Shown here: in pieces, positions 15,915 through 24,902 of the stretch
Numbering within the stretch: the stretch's first letter is position 1
Layout: the number at the start of each line of letters is the position of its first letter
Source: Exobacillus caeni
GTDB taxonomy: Bacteria > Bacillota > Bacilli > Bacillales > Guptibacillaceae
Assembly: GCF_005747095.1 (NCBI RefSeq)
Contig: NZ_SWLG01000014.1
Span: forward strand, 37,291 to 101,290
DNA: 64,000 nt
Direction: 5' to 3'
Program-made: the position numbers and the translations under genes
The notes under the pieces: model-generated
The model's database searches: none
Told to the model about the DNA's origin: nothing
Seen by the model: only the letters and a program-made list of their open reading frames with translations

Positions 15915-16823
15915 TTATAGTGTTATATAATCCAGTGGATCAACCATGTTCGTCTTGTTAATGTTCCATGATCCTTTATGAAGTTCGAAGTGCAAGTGCT
16001 GGCCGTAAGAATCTCCAGTGTTTCCCTGGTGCCCGAGCAATTGCCCTTGGGATACCCTTTGCCCTGCCGACACCTTTCTCTCTCTCATGTGAGCATAAAC
16101 TGTCGTATACTTTTGACCACCTATCGAATGTGCGATAAACACAACATTGCCGTATGTAGATGAATAATATGAACGTTCTACTGTTCCAGAAGCTGCCGCT
16201 ACAACAGAAACAGTTCCAGCTTTAGCTATGTCAACGCCTGTATGTCTGCTTCCCCATCTCATTCCTGTTTTAGCTGTTAAAGTTCCTGATGTGGGTTTCA
16301 TGAAGCTAGACTTCTTGTTTAAAGCATGAAAAGTATTTGACCCTGCGATTCCATCGGCTGTTAAGCCATTCGCGCGTTGGAAGCTTTTCACCGCATCTGC
16401 CGTAATTGTTCCATAATAATTTGTCGTTTTATAGAAGGTAAAATGCCCCAGCGTTTTTAATTTCTTCTGAAGCTCTTCTACATCGTTTCCGGTTGATCCG
16501 ATTCGTAACGTCCGATCGAAGCTGCTACTGCTACCGGCGCTTTTTAATACGCTTACCGTCTGCGGCCCTACGATTCCATCAACTTTTATTCCGGCTGAAC
16601 GCTGAAAATCTTTTACATCTGAAGTGGTGATAGAACCAAAATAACCTGTTGCAGTAGGGTATGAGAAGTATCCTTTGCTCATAAGCAATGTTTGCAACTC
16701 TTTTACGTCTGAATTAGACATACCCTGCTTTAAGATTTGTCCCCCTAATGCTGCCTCACCTGTCGCAGGTGCTAAAAATAGAGCACCGGCCACGGCTGAA
16801 GTAACCAAAGCTTTCTTAAACAA
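15915..16823 (-). CDS. Secreted M23 peptidase with two peptidoglycan-binding domains
   Basis: A 302-residue exported cell-wall enzyme. The signal peptide ends near GEAALG (residues 22-27). Two PG_binding_1 repeats follow: one with SDVKELQTLLMSKGYF and DFQRSAGIKVDGIVGPQT, the other with NDVEELQKKLKTLGHF and SFQRANGLTADGIAG. The C-terminal M23 (LytM-type) domain has zinc-site motifs HTGVDIA and HLHFELH and the auxiliary YAHM. Such enzymes cut peptide cross-links in peptidoglycan during growth or sporulation. It is monocistronic. Confidence 0.92.
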   Translation of the reverse strand: MFKKALVTSAVAGALFLAPATGEAALGGQILKQGMSNSDVKELQTLLMSKGYFSYPTATGYFGSITTSDVKDFQRSAGIKVDGIVGPQTVSVLKSAGSSSSFDRTLRIGSTGNDVEELQKKLKTLGHFTFYKTTNYYGTITADAVKSFQRANGLTADGIAGSNTFHALNKKSSFMKPTSGTLTAKTGMRWGSRHTGVDIAKAGTVSVVAAASGTVERSYYSSTYGNVVFIAHSIGGQKYTTVYAHMRERKVSAGQRVSQGQLLGHQGNTGDSYGQHLHFELHKGSWNINKTNMVDPLDYITL

Positions 16824-16976
16824 TTTTGTTTCCCCCTAATGAAAAATTTAGCAATATTTGTCTAACGCTGACTATATTACGTGAATTTTGCAAAAGGGTG
16901 AAGTTGCATTTTTACTAACTAAAGCACCCCAAAACGAAGTCTTTTTTACTACAATAAAATAAATGTTTGATATTTC

Positions 16977-17008
16977 AAATAAACGTTTGTTTGATATGTA
17001 TGTTCGCA
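16977..17008. repeat. Single copy of the AAACGTTTG...TGTTCG repeat unit
   Basis: AAACGTTTG at 16981-16989 is followed by TTTGATATGTATGTTCG. This nearly repeats the last unit of the array at 52539-52666, including its spacer, so it looks like a dispersed copy of that unit. Confidence 0.6.
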
Positions 17009-17045
17009 AAACACCAATGATTTCCCTCAGTATAATTAAAAAACA

Positions 17046-17064
17046 GGAATCCAAAACAGATTCC
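17046..17064 (-). terminator. cstA terminator
   Basis: GGAATC (17046-17051) pairs with GATTCC (17059-17064). The minus strand then runs into TGTTTTTTAA. Confidence 0.75.
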
Positions 17065-17148
17065 CGCTTTTTATAGAGTTATGATAACAATACCAGAGAG
17101 AACCGATCCCTCTAGCATTGTTATCTTCATATCGAGTACAACAAACAA

Positions 17149-18600
17149 CTATGCAGTTTTCTTCCATCCTGAAATATCGTCTTCAAGCGGAATTTCGTTT
17201 GCTCTTGCCTTTTTAGCAGCGATGAAAAAGATTGCGACAAGAATAACAGAGATGGTCGCGGCTCCTATATAGGAACTGCTTAAAGCCATTCCAAATCCGA
17301 TTGGTGCATTTAAAATATAGGTTGTTGTCGCCATTAGCATGAACACCCCTGGCAGCAGCGGAATCCAATAATTTTTCTTTGCGATATAGAGATACATCGC
17401 TCCGACGAACAGTGCAATGACAGCTGTTGATTGGTTCGCCCAGGAGAAATAACGCCATAGAAGTGTAAAGTCAATTTTAGTAAGTGCAAAAGAGATAACA
17501 AACAGCGGAAGTGCGATCACAAGTCTGCTCGCCACTTTCTTTTGAGAAAAGTTAAAGTAATCCGCGATAATCATTCTTAAGCTTCGGAAAGCAGTATCTC
17601 CGGAAGTGATAGGAAGGACGATAACCCCAAGCACTGCCAGCGTACCACCGATTGCTCCGAGCATTAATGTTGAAGCTTCACTCACTATAGCAGCCGGTCC
17701 ACCGTTAGCAAGAAGCTCGTTTAGTCCTACAGAGCCACCAAATAAACTCATTGCTGCTGCAGCCCAGATCATTGCGATAATTCCTTCAGCGATCATCATG
17801 CCGTAGAAGATTTTGCGACCGTTCTTTTCGTTTTCAGTTGTACGGGAGATAATCGGAGTCTGTGTTGCATGGAATCCAGAAAGAGCTCCACAAGAAATCG
17901 TCAAGAACAACAATGGGAAAATCGGCGCATTATCAGGGTGTAAGTTAGTAAACGCCAGTTCAGGGATCGGTGCTCCAGTAAAGATAAGCATACCACCGAC
18001 TCCAAAGGCACTGATCAACAGAAGCGCACCGAAAACTGGATAAAAACGGCCGATAATTTTATCGATCGGAAGCAACGTAGCCAAAATATAGTATACAAAG
18101 ATAGCTCCGAGGATTAAGCCCATAGAAGCCCAACCGTTCATCAAATTATGAAGTAAACCTGCTGGAGCTGTCACGAAAACAGTACCAACTAACAATAACA
18201 GCAAAACCGCGAAAGCGTTTACGACATGTTTCATAAACTTGCCTAGAAATTTTCCTGCAAGCTCTGGAAGATGGGCACCACGGTTACGGATGGAAATCAT
18301 TCCAGTTAAATAATCATGTACAGCTCCCGCAAAGATAGCTCCTAATACAATCCAGAGAAAGGCTACGGGACCGTATAGAGCTCCCATAATCGGGCCAAAA
18401 ATGGGACCAACACCTGCTATGTTCAAAAGCTGGATGAGTGAATTTTTCTTTGTATTCATCGGAAGGTAGTCGACGCCATCCTTATGGGTAAAGGCTGGTG
18501 TTGTTCTTGCTTCGTTCACACCGAAAACTTTTTCAACAAATTTACCGTACGTAAAGTATCCTATAATCAAAAGAGCGATACCGGCTAAAAATGTATACAT
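17149..18600 (-). CDS. cstA: Carbon starvation/pyruvate-type transporter CstA
   Basis: A 483-residue protein with about 13 membrane helices and typical CstA sequence: GVGPIFGPIMGALYGPVAFLWIVLG near residue 63, ISIRNRGAHLPELAGKFLG, CGALSGFHATQTPIISRTTENE and DTAFRSLRMIIADYF. CstA-family proteins were linked to peptide uptake; members in enteric bacteria (BtsT, CstA) take up pyruvate. The short length (shorter than the roughly 700-residue enteric form) is usual for Bacillus. A LytS/LytR-type pair is encoded next door and a perfect cre site lies near the start point, so control by carbon supply and by that pair is likely. Confidence 0.93.
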   Translation of the reverse strand: MYTFLAGIALLIIGYFTYGKFVEKVFGVNEARTTPAFTHKDGVDYLPMNTKKNSLIQLLNIAGVGPIFGPIMGALYGPVAFLWIVLGAIFAGAVHDYLTGMISIRNRGAHLPELAGKFLGKFMKHVVNAFAVLLLLLVGTVFVTAPAGLLHNLMNGWASMGLILGAIFVYYILATLLPIDKIIGRFYPVFGALLLISAFGVGGMLIFTGAPIPELAFTNLHPDNAPIFPLLFLTISCGALSGFHATQTPIISRTTENEKNGRKIFYGMMIAEGIIAMIWAAAAMSLFGGSVGLNELLANGGPAAIVSEASTLMLGAIGGTLAVLGVIVLPITSGDTAFRSLRMIIADYFNFSQKKVASRLVIALPLFVISFALTKIDFTLLWRYFSWANQSTAVIALFVGAMYLYIAKKNYWIPLLPGVFMLMATTTYILNAPIGFGMALSSSYIGAATISVILVAIFFIAAKKARANEIPLEDDISGWKKTA

Positions 18601-18622
18601 GATAAATCCTCCTCACGAAATA

Positions 18623-18645
18623 TGAATGCGTTTACATAGATTATA
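18623..18645 (-). promoter_or_regulatory. cstA -10 box and cre (CcpA) site
   Basis: Read on the minus strand, ATGTAAACGCATTCA (plus 18623-18637) fits the cre consensus WTGNAANCGNWWNCA at every position. It lies two bases after a TATAAT box (plus 18640-18645), where CcpA would block transcription when preferred sugars are present. Confidence 0.75.
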
Positions 18646-18785
18646 AGTCGAACTGTGTCAAAAATGTGAAAATCGAGTCCAAGATGTAAAATAGAAGGTG
18701 TATGATGCATAAATTAGAGGATAAGATGCAGCTTTTTGAAAGCATGGTGCACTATAGGGGTCTGGACAAAAGTATTTAACCGAAA

Positions 18786-18842
18786 AAAAATCCGAACCGA
18801 TTCAAAATTCTTTGATCAGAATTCGAATCGGTTCGGATTTTT
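18786..18842. terminator. Strong terminator downstream of the LytR-type gene
   Basis: AAAAATCCGAACCGATTC (18786-18803) pairs fully with 18825-18842 across a 21-base loop, with A/T tracts on both sides. It ends minus-strand transcription from the two-component genes and insulates cstA. Confidence 0.85.
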
Positions 18843-19027
18843 CCTTCGGGCCGTTTTCTTAAGTTGCAAACCTTTGCGGCAGACCACCTGCGCTGGAAGT
18901 GATCTCCTGCAAAAAGATCAATATTACTCCTATTCTAGCGAAGTGTATTTTCGTAGGCGTTCAGGTGCCCCAGTATCGTTTTAAAGGTAAGGCGTAGTCG
19001 ATATAAAAAAAGCTCGACTAGACCCTT
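18843..19027. other. Unassigned intergenic sequence
   Basis: No long gene is present. The stretch is more GC-rich and more structured than ordinary spacers (GGCAGACCACCTGCGCTGG; TAGTCGA ... TCGACTA at 18991-19020). On the minus strand an AGGAGT site precedes a 20-codon TTG frame. It resembles a dispersed intergenic repeat that I seem to remember from other Bacillaceae, but nothing else in this window matches it. Confidence 0.3.
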
Positions 19028-19759
19028 TTAAAGTTCCAGCTTCCGCCTCAGAGGTTTTGCATAATTTCTGCTGACAGAAAGTTTTTCAGTTGTCCCTTCT
19101 ATTTCAAGCTGATATGCACCATTAAACCATGGGATCAATCTTGTTACATAATCGAGGTTTACGATGTAGCTCTTATGGATGCGGAAAAACGGATAAGAAA
19201 CCAAACGATTTTCAAGGTCTTTTAACGGAGTCTTTATTTCAAATTCCCCGGTTTTTGTGGTGATCTTGGACACCTTTTCTTCCCGGTAGATATAAAGGAT
19301 ATCATTTGGATCGATGTAACGAATTTCCCCTTCATTTTCGACAGCGAGCTTTCCTGGCGGTTTAGGAACATCCGTTTTTGGTTCCGGAATAAGCTGCCTT
19401 TCGATTCTGGACACTGTTTGCTCTAATTGCTCTTCATCATAGGGCTTTAAGATATAATCGATCGCCTCATACCGAAAGGCTTCTGCCGCAAACTGGGGAT
19501 AAGCTGTAGCGAAAACGATCAACGGCCGTTTCTTTAACTCTAAAAGCGATTTTGCCGCTTCCAGTCCGTTCATTTTCGGCATTTCTACATCCAAAAACAC
19601 AACATCCGGTCCATGTTGAATGGCCTGAAGAACAGCACTTTCTCCTGAATCTGCCTCTCCTACAATTTGAATGGAAGGAAAAACACTTAATAGATGCTTT
19701 AATTCATCTCGGCTATATCGTTCATCATCCACTATTAATGCTTTGATTGATTTTTCCAC
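19028..19759 (-). CDS. LytTR-family response regulator (LytT/LytR-like)
   Basis: A 243-residue regulator. The receiver carries IVDDERYSRDEL at the N-terminus, phosphoacceptor Asp57 in VVFLDVEMPKMNG and the conserved Lys in DYILKPYD. The C-terminal LytTR DNA-binding domain has IRYIDPNDILYIYREEKVSKI and FFRIHKSYIVNLDYV. A GTG at 19757-19759 with GGAGGATAACA upstream is chosen; the gene overlaps the kinase by 35 bp. Its closeness to cstA parallels systems such as BtsSR-btsT, where pyruvate is sensed and a CstA-type importer is induced; here that link is an inference. Confidence 0.92.
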   Translation of the reverse strand: MEKSIKALIVDDERYSRDELKHLLSVFPSIQIVGEADSGESAVLQAIQHGPDVVFLDVEMPKMNGLEAAKSLLELKKRPLIVFATAYPQFAAEAFRYEAIDYILKPYDEEQLEQTVSRIERQLIPEPKTDVPKPPGKLAVENEGEIRYIDPNDILYIYREEKVSKITTKTGEFEIKTPLKDLENRLVSYPFFRIHKSYIVNLDYVTRLIPWFNGAYQLEIEGTTEKLSVSRNYAKPLRRKLEL

Positions 19760-21494
19760 TGTTATCCTCCATTCCCGGAATAAAAAAGAAAACTTCTGTT
19801 CCCAGGCCAAATTCGCTTTTTATATTCAATGCCGCCTTTTCACCAAACATCATCGTGAGCCTGCGGTTGATATTATACAGCGCAAAACCGGTACCTGTCT
19901 CAGATTCCATGCTGTTTTCGCCAATAAGTTTTAATCTATCCTGCTTGATGCCCTGCCCGTTGTCTTTCACTGTAATTTCCACACCAGAAGCTGCTTTCTT
20001 GATGATTATTTTTACCACACAGTCTTCGTCTTTATCCTTTATGCCGTGCTTAATCGCATTTTCGACTATCGGCTGAAGGGTTAAAGGGGGAACCCTTTCT
20101 GCCAGGGCGTTTTCATCAATTTCATATTCAACTTTCAACTTGTCGACAAACCTTGCCTCTTCGATTGCGAGATAAGCTTTGACGTGCTTTAGTTCTTGTT
20201 CTAAAGAAGTGACCTCTACAGTTGTTCCAGTTAAGTTTTGCCGTAAAAAGTTGGATAATGAGATCAACAGTTTCCGGGCCTGTGCGGGGTCGATCCGGAT
20301 CAAAGAGCCGATCACATTCATCGTATTAAACAAAAAGTGAGGGCTTATCTGGGCTTGAAGTGCCTTGATTTCTGCTTCTTTAGCATATTGATGGGCTCTG
20401 TCAGCTTCTGCTATTTCCAGTTGGTTACTTAGAAGAACGCTTAATCCTGAGATTAGTTCCAGGATAACATTCGTTATTTCTTTTTCGGATGAAAAATAAA
20501 ATTTTAATGTGCCGATCGTCTCTCCCCGCTGCTTTAATGGAGCAATGACGGCGGCTCCCAGAGGGCACTCTTTGTTCACACAATGGATCGTCTCATCATT
20601 CGCTACAACAAGTTCCCCGTTCTTGATAACTTCTTTTGTTACGTGGGTTTGAACAGGACTGCCTGCACGATGATGGTCATCGGCAAGTCCTACATGGGCA
20701 AGAATGCTCGTCTTGTCCGTCATCGCAACAGCCATCGGCTTTATTTCATTGAACAGGATCTCACAAACAGCCTTTGCGGAGCTGGCAGTCATTCCTTCCC
20801 TCAGATAGGATAGTGTCTGGTCGGCAATTCGAAGTGTTTTCTGGGCCTGAAGGGCACCTGCCTTTTCCTCTTCATTAACTACATTTTTAATCACCAAAAG
20901 AAAGAGGGCACTCCCAATACCATTCGCCAGGATCATCGGCATCCCGATTACTTCGACCAGGGAAAGCGCTTTTTCAAACGGCTTCGCTACTAACAGGATG
21001 ATGACCATTTGAACAGTCTCTGCGAGCGCTCCGATAAAAAAAGCCACCGGAAGCTTAACATGCCTTTTTTGCTGAAAAAAAGCTCCAGATATCATACCGG
21101 CAACAACCGCGGCTAACCCGCATGCAAGGCCCGTAAAACCGCCAAGTGTAAGCCTGTGAACCCCGGCGATCAGCCCTGCTCCGATACCAACCTTGTACCC
21201 GCCGAGAAGGCCAGCGATCACAATCCCGATTACCCTGGAGTTCGCAATCGCCTCATCGGAACCTAAATCAACAGCCCATGGATCGAACTGAGCTGTGTCT
21301 GCGTTGAACGTCAAGCCTGTATACGTCCCTATGATCCCAAAAAAACCGAAAAATAAAATTGCATTCAGCTGCTGTTTTCCAAGCAATTTTTCTTGATATA
21401 TCATACTTTGAAAAAAGCGGAACCGCGTGAGGACAAACGCAATCGTCACGATAATCCCGAGTCTTTCAAGCATCGTTAAGAGTAGTTCGAACAT
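19725..21494 (-). CDS. LytS-family sensor histidine kinase
   Basis: A 589-residue kinase. The N-terminal 5TM LytS-YhcK-type membrane domain (residues about 5-205) includes NADTAQFDPWAVDLGSDEAIANSR and GGYKVGIGAGLIAGVHRLTLGG. A GAF domain follows (about 215-355) with two cysteines (305 and 310) in HCVNKECPLGAA. The HisKA-like segment has His386 in ISPHFLFNTMN, then the ATPase domain with LQPIVENAIKHGI and DNGQGI. LytS kinases respond to membrane potential or to external pyruvate in different species. The AGAGGAG site fixes the ATG. Confidence 0.93.
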   Translation of the reverse strand: MFELLLTMLERLGIIVTIAFVLTRFRFFQSMIYQEKLLGKQQLNAILFFGFFGIIGTYTGLTFNADTAQFDPWAVDLGSDEAIANSRVIGIVIAGLLGGYKVGIGAGLIAGVHRLTLGGFTGLACGLAAVVAGMISGAFFQQKRHVKLPVAFFIGALAETVQMVIILLVAKPFEKALSLVEVIGMPMILANGIGSALFLLVIKNVVNEEEKAGALQAQKTLRIADQTLSYLREGMTASSAKAVCEILFNEIKPMAVAMTDKTSILAHVGLADDHHRAGSPVQTHVTKEVIKNGELVVANDETIHCVNKECPLGAAVIAPLKQRGETIGTLKFYFSSEKEITNVILELISGLSVLLSNQLEIAEADRAHQYAKEAEIKALQAQISPHFLFNTMNVIGSLIRIDPAQARKLLISLSNFLRQNLTGTTVEVTSLEQELKHVKAYLAIEEARFVDKLKVEYEIDENALAERVPPLTLQPIVENAIKHGIKDKDEDCVVKIIIKKAASGVEITVKDNGQGIKQDRLKLIGENSMESETGTGFALYNINRRLTMMFGEKAALNIKSEFGLGTEVFFFIPGMEDNSGKINQSINSG

Positions 21495-21705
21495 AACACC
21501 AGTCTCCTCTATAAAGGCCTATCAGACATAAGTTCTTTTTATTATATGTTTTTTTGAGAAATGTACAAGGTACCCTGGTGTATATTTAAGCATCCATTGA
21601 AAAATGCCAGTAAAAAATAGAAAAAAACAGGATGCTAAGGAACAACACTCTGCTTTTTTCTAAATAGATTTTATTAAACTTGTATGGCCAAATATTCGAT
21701 GTGCC

Positions 21706-22785
21706 TTAAAATAAATCTTCTTCGTCAAATAACGTGTCATTCCTCACTGTTTCAAGAAAATCGTTAATTTCTTTCTCTAGAACCTGTTTCATGTCCCTGA
21801 CCTTTGACGAAATACTGCTGATAGACACGTTGAATGCTTCGGCCAACTGTTTTTGAGTTATTCCTCCGGCCAATGGCAAAAGGTCAATAACCAGATAGAT
21901 AAGCGCACTTAAATAAACATCCGGCTTCTGTATTAAAGGGTTTTTCACTTCACAATACTGATTCCAGAGGACAACACCCAATTTCTCTGGCCCTTCTACC
22001 CCTTCAGGAAGGTTTTGTTCCATAAATTGTTGAAATGCAATCGCTATTTCCTCATGTTCCGGTGAAGTCCAGATAAGATCATCTAAAGTATCTTCAGCTC
22101 CAAATAAAAAAAGATCTAGTATCTTTATGAAGTTATTGACTATAAACTGTTCCGGATCGCTTATCTTGCTTATATCATAAATATCTAGAAGTTCATTTTC
22201 AATTTCATCCGCCTCTTCAGGTGGTATATCTAAGAATGTAGCTAAAAACAATGCTGTTTCTCCAGCAGGTAAAATAGTGCCGATTATGAAGCTCCCGGGT
22301 TCTGCATACTCATCCACTTCATAAATTTTCACCTTCGTCTCTTCTTCTGTGAAATAATCTTCAAGGATGATATAGTTGTTATCTTCCATCTCCTTGACAA
22401 TCGAAATAGACGGCCTGGTACTTTTCCAGGATTCAAGCGCTTCCTTTACTCTTGGTCTTTTATAGTTATGTTTATTTTTATCAATGAACGTTTCAAGTAT
22501 TGTTTTACCATTTACTTTTACAGAAGTTATAAACCATAGGCATGCAAAAAAATGAAAAACATCCATCGCTTCATCAGGAATCGCTAAATCTTCATAGTAC
22601 TCTTCTAGATAGTCTTCCATTAAATCCCCATAGTTTTCCACACCGAAAACAACGATTTCTTGCTGGATTTCACGAAGTTCTCCCTCTAAAATGTGATGAA
22701 GCGATACGACATTTTCTTTTCCACAGCACTTTTTATACTTCTTCCCGCTTCCACAAGGACAGGGATCGTTCCGGCCGTGTTTCAT
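21706..22785 (-). CDS. SEC-C zinc-motif protein with C-terminal helix-turn-helix
   Basis: A 359-residue protein. It opens with the SEC-C zinc motif [16 protein letters not shown] (ligands Cys9, Cys11, Cys20, Cys21), as at the end of SecA. The long acidic middle is of unknown fold. A C-terminal stretch, [24 protein letters not shown] near residue 310, reads as a helix-turn-helix. This suggests a DNA- or ribosome-linked role in place of secretion, but no characterised relative comes to mind. AAAGGAGTAGG precedes the ATG. It lies 72 bp from a second zinc-ribbon gene on the same strand. Confidence 0.8.
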   Translation of the reverse strand: MKHGRNDPCPCGSGKKYKKCCGKENVVSLHHILEGELREIQQEIVVFGVENYGDLMEDYLEEYYEDLAIPDEAMDVFHFFACLWFITSVKVNGKTILETFIDKNKHNYKRPRVKEALESWKSTRPSISIVKEMEDNNYIILEDYFTEEETKVKIYEVDEYAEPGSFIIGTILPAGETALFLATFLDIPPEEADEIENELLDIYDISKISDPEQFIVNNFIKILDLFLFGAEDTLDDLIWTSPEHEEIAIAFQQFMEQNLPEGVEGPEKLGVVLWNQYCEVKNPLIQKPDVYLSALIYLVIDLLPLAGGITQKQLAEAFNVSISSISSKVRDMKQVLEKEINDFLETVRNDTLFDEEDLF

Positions 22786-22856
22786 CCCAACCTACTCCTT
22801 TCTGCTTCATTTATTTCCTCGTAACATAAAAAATTGCACATAAGGTTGTCTGGCGT

Positions 22857-23591
22857 CTAATACCTGCAATCCTTACATCTTTTCGGTAGCGCAAATCCTT
22901 TTTGTTTGTAAAACTGCTGTTCTCCTACTGTAAAAGTAAATCGCTCTCCACATGACCAGCATTTTATAAGAAGATCTTGTGGTGCCGATCCTTCTAAAGC
23001 TTTGGTGATACGTGCTTTTCTTTCCTGTACGGCCAGCTCATCGACCGGCTCTTTTCGTTCCAAAGCTCCTATCGTTTTTTGAATCTCAGCCTTCATCTTT
23101 ATATACTCAACTTCGTACCATAATTTTAAATAAGGGATAAACGCTTGATCACCTGATTCTTTAATTTTCTCCAGCATCAATAGGATCATCTGCCTGTTAC
23201 GATCCTTTAAATAAATCATATCTGGCTCTTTCTTCCCTTTATCGATCCATTCCTTCCATTCCTCTATAAGTTCATCTGTCAATTGATCGGACTCAATCAG
23301 CCAGCCCCGATCCGTATAAATAATCAACGGCAGCTTACCACTATATTCGATATCCAGGAAATCATAATCGACCATCCAATCGATTTTTTGCATGACGGCT
23401 TCCAATTTCTCCGATTTAAAATACCCATAAGCAGGACACCGATCCAGTTCTAGCTCCCGAACCTTCTTTTCCTTTGAACCTTTTAAAATCTTGGCGAAGA
23501 GTGTTCTTCCTCCCTGTGCAATAAGTTCATCGGCTGCCCTCAATATAACCTTGATTTCTTCACGTGATACTCGATTTGTGGTGGATGACAT
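22857..23591 (-). CDS. Hypothetical protein with C-terminal probable zinc ribbon
   Basis: A 244-residue protein. The last 35 residues carry two CxxC knuckles, CWSCGERFTFTVGEQQFY and RCKDCR, the pattern of the zinc-ribbon family Pfam names zf-trcl. The N-terminal part is helical and charged, with no domain that I know. GAGGAG lies 11 bases before the chosen ATG; GTG codons at 23594 and 23600 are alternatives. It is upstream of the SEC-C gene and may share its transcript, giving two adjacent zinc-knuckle proteins. Confidence 0.75.
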   Translation of the reverse strand: MSSTTNRVSREEIKVILRAADELIAQGGRTLFAKILKGSKEKKVRELELDRCPAYGYFKSEKLEAVMQKIDWMVDYDFLDIEYSGKLPLIIYTDRGWLIESDQLTDELIEEWKEWIDKGKKEPDMIYLKDRNRQMILLMLEKIKESGDQAFIPYLKLWYEVEYIKMKAEIQKTIGALERKEPVDELAVQERKARITKALEGSAPQDLLIKCWSCGERFTFTVGEQQFYKQKGFALPKRCKDCRY

Positions 23592-23810
23592 CACAAGCAC
23601 AACTCCTCATAATATGGTCCTTCTTCTCTTTGATTTCTCTTTATTTCAGGATAGTTCCGATGCATATCCAGGTAGTAGACGGAACCCGACAGGTGATGTT
23701 TAATTATTGTAATTTTTTCTATCCATCTTTGATGGCTTCCTCACTGAAAAGTTAAGCCAACTTCGCGCATTATAGATCTTTTCTTCATCAATTATCTTAA
23801 CATAAAATTG

Positions 23811-23858
23811 GTGCCAGGCACCCAAAATGGACAACTGTCCACAAAGGGTGCCTGGCAC
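23811..23858. repeat. Nested hairpin repeat, copy 1 (GTGCCAGGCAC type)
   Basis: The outer stem is GTGCCAGGCACCC (23811-23823) with 23846-23858; the inner stem is TGGACA (23828-23833) with TGTCCA (23836-23841). The same design occurs at 26299-26358. It probably terminates the SDR gene on the minus strand. Confidence 0.8.
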
Positions 23859-23866
23859 TCAATTAA

Positions 23867-24652
23867 TCATATTTCCATTTCCCAGCGTTTTTGCTGGGTT
23901 TTCTTTAGTTGTTCTTCCGTTTCTTCTGGATAGACGGTACGGAATTTGTGATGGTCAGCAGGAATGATCTCAACCATCTTTTGAATCATATCTTCAGGGT
24001 CAAATTGATTTTTTAGTTTCTCATGCTGCTTTTCGATATCTTCCTTCGGTGTAAAGTTCTTTTCTTCGTCAAACCACTTCCACATTTCCTCAGCGCTTCG
24101 TTTGTTGAATCCTGTCTCGAAAGCTCCCGGGTTAATGGTTGCAACCTGCACACCCAGCTTTTCAAGCTCATTTCTCATCGTCTGTGCAATCCCTTCGATC
24201 GCATGCTTGGTTGCCGTATACGGTCCTACATAAGGTGTGGCCGAAATACCTGCCATAGAACTCATGAAGACAATCTTTCCGATTCCTTTTTCCACAAACT
24301 TTTTCGCAGCGATCTGAGCAGTTTTAAGTGTTCCGAATACGTTCACTTCGAATAAAGCACGGAACCGGTCCATCGGCACCTCTGCGAGTGGTCCCCCTTC
24401 ATTGATCGCAGCGTTCGCCACAAACACATCAAAATCATACTTTTTTATCTGTTCTAAATCCAATTGGTTAGTAATATCAAGTTTGAATACTTCTATATCA
24501 AGGCCCTGTTCTTCCGCTTCCCGTAAAAGGTCTGTTTTCTGTGCTTTTATTTCAGTAGTAGCAATAACATGGTGGCCTTTTTTCGCTAGACCAAGTGCAG
24601 CACCTCTTCCAAGCCCGCTGCCCGCTCCTGTGATGAAAATTGTTTTACCCAT
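23867..24652 (-). CDS. SDR-family oxidoreductase
   Basis: A 261-residue short-chain dehydrogenase. The NAD(P)-binding turn TGAGSGLGRG lies at residues 8-17, NAA at 80-82, and the catalytic triad is formed by Ser131/132, Tyr145 and Lys149 (YTATK). NPGAFETGF follows in the usual place. A 45-residue C-terminal tail with many Glu/Lys is longer than in the classical 250-residue enzymes. The substrate cannot be told. It is divergent from the hydroxyacyl-CoA dehydrogenase and alone in its unit. Confidence 0.9.
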   Translation of the reverse strand: MGKTIFITGAGSGLGRGAALGLAKKGHHVIATTEIKAQKTDLLREAEEQGLDIEVFKLDITNQLDLEQIKKYDFDVFVANAAINEGGPLAEVPMDRFRALFEVNVFGTLKTAQIAAKKFVEKGIGKIVFMSSMAGISATPYVGPYTATKHAIEGIAQTMRNELEKLGVQVATINPGAFETGFNKRSAEEMWKWFDEEKNFTPKEDIEKQHEKLKNQFDPEDMIQKMVEIIPADHHKFRTVYPEETEEQLKKTQQKRWEMEI

Positions 24653-24902
24653 TCTTATTCCTCCTATAAATGAGTCACTCCATTTTCATCTTCCCATTGG
24701 CCAATTAAATAAAACTCTTTCAAGCATTCCCATCCAGCGGAATTTGCATCTTTTGGTATGATGAAAAGCAATATTGTTTACGAGTCCTGTCTTATTTCAT
24801 CCTATTGATAATCAGAGAGTAAGTTTTGTTCATTCTTTTTAAGGTAATGTTTATAAATGAAGTGAATGTTATTGAAAATTTCTTTTGAAAAGGAGAATCT
24901 CG

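Larger units (their letters stand above)
16824..17148. other. Intergenic region between the M23 peptidase and cstA
   Basis: No gene is seen. It holds the peptidase leader, one stray 32-bp-type repeat unit (16977-17008), the cstA terminator (17046-17064) and a second hairpin in the cstA 3' region, GATAACAAT (17083-17091) pairing with 17117-17125 with CCAGAG/CTCT extending the stem. Confidence 0.6.
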
